Origin: an uncultured Clostridia bacterium
Lineage (GTDB): Bacteria; Bacillota; Clostridia; Oscillospirales; Oscillospiraceae
Direction of reading: 5' to 3'
Assembly (NCBI GenBank): GCA_937907975.1
Contig: CALEQS010000262.1
Span: forward strand, 1 to 6,832
DNA length: 6,832 nucleotides
The notes under the pieces are model-generated. The model made no database searches and was not told where the DNA came from. It worked only from the letters and a program-made list of their open reading frames with translations. Of this stretch, positions 4,983 through 6,832 are shown one piece after another. The stretch's first letter is position 1. Each line of letters opens with the position of its first letter. Made by a program: the position numbers and the translations under genes.

Positions 4983-6287
4983 ATGAAAAAGAAACACCAG
5001 TTTTCCATGCGGCGTATGCTGGCCGGTTCTCTCGGCGTTTTGACGGCACTGGCACTGACTTTTGGCCCGGCATCCACCGCCTTTGCGGCCAGCACAGACA
5101 AGCTGGACAGCCTGAAGTCTCAGGCGTCCCAGTTGAATGAGCAGGGCTCTTCCCTGAAAAAGCAGCTCAGCGGCCTTCAGAACGAGGCCGATGCCAAGCT
5201 GGAGGAGAAGGCTGTGCTGGAACAGCAGATCTCCGTGCTCTCCGCTCAGATCGTCAACACCCAGGCACTGATCGCGGAGTATGACACCCAGATCGCAGAC
5301 AAGCAGGTGGAGTTGGAGGACGCCCAGCAGAAGGCCGATGAATACTACCAGATTTTCCTCGCCCGATTCCGGGATCTGGAGGAGCAGGGCAGTGTGAGCT
5401 ACTGGAGCATCCTGTTCGACGCGGCCAGCTTCTCTGATCTGCTGGACCGCATCTCCTTTATCGGCGATGTGGTGCGATATGACAACCAGGTCGTCGACCA
5501 GCTGCAGGCCGCCCGTCAGGCTGTGGCCAACGCCAAGTCTGAGCTGGAGACCAACCAGGCGGAGCAGGTGCAGGCCAAGGCCGACCTGGAGAGCCAGCAG
5601 TCTGAGCTGAGCGAGGACGAGGCCGCCGTGAATGCGGCCATTGCCGAGATCAACAGCCAGGCAGACGTCTATCAGGGTCAGCTGGAGGAGATCGAGTCCC
5701 AGGCTGATGCGCTGGATGACCAGATCGCCGCCGCCCAGAAGGAATATGAGGCGCAGGTCGCGGCCGAAAAGGCTGCTGCTGAAAAGGCGGCAGCAGAAAA
5801 GGCTGCCGCCGAGAAGGCCGCTCAGGAGGCTGCGAATAATAACAAAAACAACAGCTCCAGCAGCAGTTCCAATAGCGGAAGCTCCAGCAGCGGCTCCGGC
5901 CGGATCAGCATGGTGTGGCCCTGCGCCAGCACCCGCATCACCTCCAATTTCGGCTACCGCAACAGCCCCACCGCCGGTGCTTCTACCTATCATAAGGGCA
6001 TCGACATCGGCGCGTCCACCGGCACGGCTATCTACGCCGCCGCCAGCGGCACTGTCACCGAAGCGGGTTACAGCTCTTCCCGCGGCAACTACGTCGTGAT
6101 CTATCACAGCAATGGTGTCAGCACGGTCTATATGCACTGTAGTGCCCTCTATGTCAGCTCCGGCGACAAGGTGTCCCAGGGTCAGACCATCGCCGCTGTG
6201 GGCAGCACAGGCATCTCTACCGGTTCTCATCTGCACTTCGGCGTGATCGAGGACGGTACTTACGTCAATCCGCGCAACTATGTATGA
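4983..6287 (+). CDS. Secreted coiled-coil M23 (LytM-type) peptidoglycan endopeptidase, likely FtsEX client
   Basis: A 434-residue precursor. Residues 1-36 are a signal peptide (KKKHQFSMRR, a hydrophobic core, then AFA-A). Residues 38-260 form long coiled coils broken by a hydrophobic patch, SYWSILFDAASFSDLLDRISFI (139-160), the hallmark of PcsB/CwlO/EnvC-like FtsX-interacting regions. Four perfect AEKAA pentads (261-280) and an Asn/Ser/Gly linker (285-306) lead to the M23 domain (310-434). Its zinc ligands are H337 and D341 (HKGID) and H418, with catalytic histidines H385 (YMH) and H416 (HLHFG); nothing needed is missing, so it should cut peptide cross-links of the wall rather than act only as an activator like EnvC. 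The ATG has AGGAG ten bases upstream. It is the last gene of the ftsEX operon, followed at once by composite hairpin element A. The exact bond cleaved cannot be read from the sequence. Confidence 0.9.
   Translation: MKKKHQFSMRRMLAGSLGVLTALALTFGPASTAFAASTDKLDSLKSQASQLNEQGSSLKKQLSGLQNEADAKLEEKAVLEQQISVLSAQIVNTQALIAEYDTQIADKQVELEDAQQKADEYYQIFLARFRDLEEQGSVSYWSILFDAASFSDLLDRISFIGDVVRYDNQVVDQLQAARQAVANAKSELETNQAEQVQAKADLESQQSELSEDEAAVNAAIAEINSQADVYQGQLEEIESQADALDDQIAAAQKEYEAQVAAEKAAAEKAAAEKAAAEKAAQEAANNNKNNSSSSSSNSGSSSSGSGRISMVWPCASTRITSNFGYRNSPTAGASTYHKGIDIGASTGTAIYAAASGTVTEAGYSSSRGNYVVIYHSNGVSTVYMHCSALYVSSGDKVSQGQTIAAVGSTGISTGSHLHFGVIEDGTYVNPRNYV
5763..5822 (+). repeat. Four tandem AEKAA-coding 15-bp units
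   Basis: Residues 261-280 of the peptidase are four exact AEKAA pentads at the end of the coiled coil. The Ala and Glu codons differ between units (GCT, GCC, GCA and GCG are all used), so the protein repeat is maintained while the DNA copies have drifted. This argues against recent slippage. They extend a rigid Ala-rich helix before the flexible Ser/Gly linker. Confidence 0.85.
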
Positions 6288-6397
6288 CGCTCCGCGTTCA
6301 TTTGGAAAGGCCTATGGCCTTTCCAAATGAGGGGGATGCATTCAGGGCGGGTCTCGATTTGCTTCGCAAATTGGGTCGGCCCGCCCTGAATGAGAGG

Positions 6398-6444
6398 AGT
6401 CCGCTCCGAGGTACACGCCCTCGGAGCGGACTTTATTTTATTTT
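6398..6444 (+). terminator. Intrinsic terminator of the ftsEX-peptidase operon
   Basis: A perfect 14-bp GC-rich stem AGTCCGCTCCGAGG / CCTCGGAGCGGACT with 7-nt loop TACACGC is followed by TTTATTTTATTTT. This is the strongest terminator signature downstream of the peptidase stop and corresponds to H3 of composite element A. Confidence 0.85.
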
Positions 6445-6445
6445 C

Positions 6446-6469
6446 TTTTGCGCTCTGCGGAGCGCAAAA
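6446..6469 (+). repeat. H4-type hairpin, 10-bp stem with TGCG loop
   Basis: The stem TTTTGCGCTC / GAGCGCAAAA encloses TGCG and is followed by CTCGGTGAGACC. Stem length, loop and trailing motif are as in 6587-6564 and 259-236 read on the - strand. A looser relative, TTTTGCCC-TCC-GGGCAAAA followed by TTCGCGGTGCAGACC, lies just downstream at 6487-6505. Confidence 0.7.
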
Positions 6470-6563
6470 CTCGGTGAGACCAGCTCTTTTGCCCTCCGGG
6501 CAAAATTCGCGGTGCAGACCTGCGGTGTTCCTATTGCTTTCGGCGGTGTGTAGTCTCACAGAG

Positions 6564-6587
6564 TTCCGCCCACCGCAGTGGGCGGAA
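6564..6587 (-). repeat. H4-type hairpin, 10-bp stem with TGCG loop
   Basis: On the - strand the stem is TTCCGCCCAC / GTGGGCGGAA with loop TGCG, preceded by CTGATTTTA and followed by CTCTGTGAGAC. It aligns base for base with 259-236 except for inner stem positions, which change in complementary pairs. Confidence 0.75.
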
Positions 6588-6601
6588 TAAAATCAGATAA
6601 A

Positions 6602-6634
6602 ATAAAACCCGAGGACATGTGCCTCGGGTTTTAT
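6602..6634 (-). terminator. Intrinsic terminator of gdhA
   Basis: On the - strand a perfect 13-bp stem ATAAAACCCGAGG / CCTCGGGTTTTAT with 7-nt loop CACATGT runs directly into TTTATCTGATTTTA. It is H3 of composite element B and the best terminator candidate after the gdhA stop, about 105 bp downstream of it. Confidence 0.75.
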
Positions 6635-6740
6635 ACTGCTCATGCGCGCTGGTGCGACTTTTGCGAAGCAATCGAGTGCCAGCGCGCATGCATCCCCTCT
6701 TTCGGAAAGGCCATCGGCCTTTCCGAAAGAAAGTGTAAGC

Positions 6741-6832
6741 TTAATAGCAGACGCCCTGAGCCAGCATGGCATCGGCAACCTTCAGGAAGCCGGCGATGTT
6801 GGCACCGGCCTGGATGTCGCCCTTCATGCCAA
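6741..6832 (-). CDS. gdhA: NADP-type glutamate dehydrogenase, C-terminal end (partial)
   Basis: Only the last 29 residues are in the window; the gene runs off the right edge. The visible tail, GMKGDIQAGANIAGFLKVADAMLAQGVCY, is nearly the same as the end of hexameric GdhA proteins; the well-known E. coli ending is ANIAGF-KVADAMLAQGVI. GdhA makes glutamate from 2-oxoglutarate and ammonium in the cytoplasm, usually with NADPH. The active site and cofactor region lie outside the window, so NADP versus NAD preference is assumed from this C-terminal similarity. The stop TAA (6743-6741) is followed after ten bases by the first hairpin of composite element B. The gene converges on the ftsEX operon. 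Confidence 0.9.
   Translation of the reverse strand, partial: GMKGDIQAGANIAGFLKVADAMLAQGVCY

Larger units (their letters stand above)
6299..6481 (+). repeat. Composite hairpin element, copy A (3' of the M23 peptidase)
   Basis: It begins 12 bp after the peptidase stop and contains no gene. Four hairpins follow in order. H1 is a 14-bp perfect stem around GGAAAGGCC-TAT-GGCCTTTCC (6299-6329). After GAGGGGGATG comes H2, a 13-bp stem 6339-6351/6380-6392 enclosing a small ATTTGC-TTC-GCAAAT hairpin. H3 is a 14-bp stem, 6398-6411/6419-6432, with loop TACACGC. After an AT-rich linker comes H4, TTTTGCGCTC-TGCG-GAGCGCAAAA (6446-6469), followed by CTCGGTGAGACC. Copy B on the opposite strand repeats this order with the same loops and linkers but different, still complementary, stems. 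H3 with its T-rich tail is also the likely transcription terminator of the ftsEX operon. Confidence 0.75.
6553..6730 (-). repeat. Composite hairpin element, copy B (3' of gdhA)
   Basis: Read on the - strand from 6730, ten bases after the gdhA stop: H1 is a 15-bp stem around GGAAAGGCC-GAT-GGCCTTTCC (6730-6698). After GGGGATG (overlapping the next stem) comes H2, a 12-bp stem CATGCGCGCTGG/CCAGCGCGCATG (6690-6641) enclosing TTGC-TTC-GCAA. H3 is a 13-bp stem with loop CACATGT (6634-6602). The linker TTTATCTGATTTTA leads to H4, TTCCGCCCAC-TGCG-GTGGGCGGAA (6587-6564), then CTCTGTGAGAC. It has the same architecture and length class as copy A (6299-6481), with which it is convergent across a 71-bp gap. 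Confidence 0.75.

Noticed and set aside
4785..6236. Long - strand open frame (483 codons) opposite the M23 peptidase
   Set aside because: It is a shadow of the GC-rich, repeat-rich peptidase gene. Its low-complexity Leu/Gly/Ala composition mirrors the opposite strand, and the + strand protein has a signal peptide and catalytic motifs.
6284..6590. Open frames on both strands in the gap after the peptidase, and another at 6593-6778
   Set aside because: They consist of inverted-repeat sequence, have no good ribosome site and overlap terminators; the last also overlaps gdhA.

Overview
The window reads as a compact, GC-rich chromosomal segment of a Gram-positive anaerobe. The best guess is a gut clostridium of the Oscillospiraceae type. 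This rests on three things: ftsEX followed by a secreted coiled-coil M23 hydrolase, a class I iron-sulfur fumarase alpha subunit, and NADP-type glutamate dehydrogenase, in a genome with consensus sigma-A promoters and strong Shine-Dalgarno sites. The taxonomic call is inference; no rRNA or other marker is present.

Layout. 1-146 is the 3' end of an unrecognised, acidic, probably coiled-coil protein on the + strand. 147-449 has no gene but is full of hairpins. 450-1169 (-) is a DUF554/YdfK-type membrane protein. 1286-2128 (-) is the fumarase alpha subunit, and 2134-2949 (-) a PHP-family phosphatase; these two form a short operon read from a promoter near 2986-3014. 2950-3204 is a divergent promoter region with a perfect TTGACA-N17-TATAAT for the + strand. 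From it runs a four-gene cell-division operon: ftsE (3205-3936), ftsX (3881-4813), a 45-residue membrane protein (4829-4966) and a secreted M23 endopeptidase (4983-6287). 6288-6740 is gene-free and again full of hairpins. 6741-6832 (-) is the C-terminal end of gdhA.

How the genes work together. FtsE (ATPase) and FtsX (membrane subunit) form a complex that, in other bacteria, drives a coiled-coil-bearing peptidoglycan hydrolase or hydrolase activator outside the membrane. The hydrolase encoded two genes downstream has exactly that build and keeps its zinc and catalytic residues, so it is the likely FtsEX client. The small single-pass protein between them is a candidate extra component. The fumarase alpha subunit lacks an adjacent beta subunit.

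The most unusual content is non-coding. Three copies of a composite element of about 180-190 nt lie downstream of three unrelated genes (DUF554, the M23 peptidase, gdhA), each in the sense orientation of the gene it follows. A shorter relative overlaps the end of the fumarase gene. The copies keep loops, linkers and hairpin order while their stems have changed with compensating substitutions. This points to a repeated structured element that acts, or once acted, as RNA.
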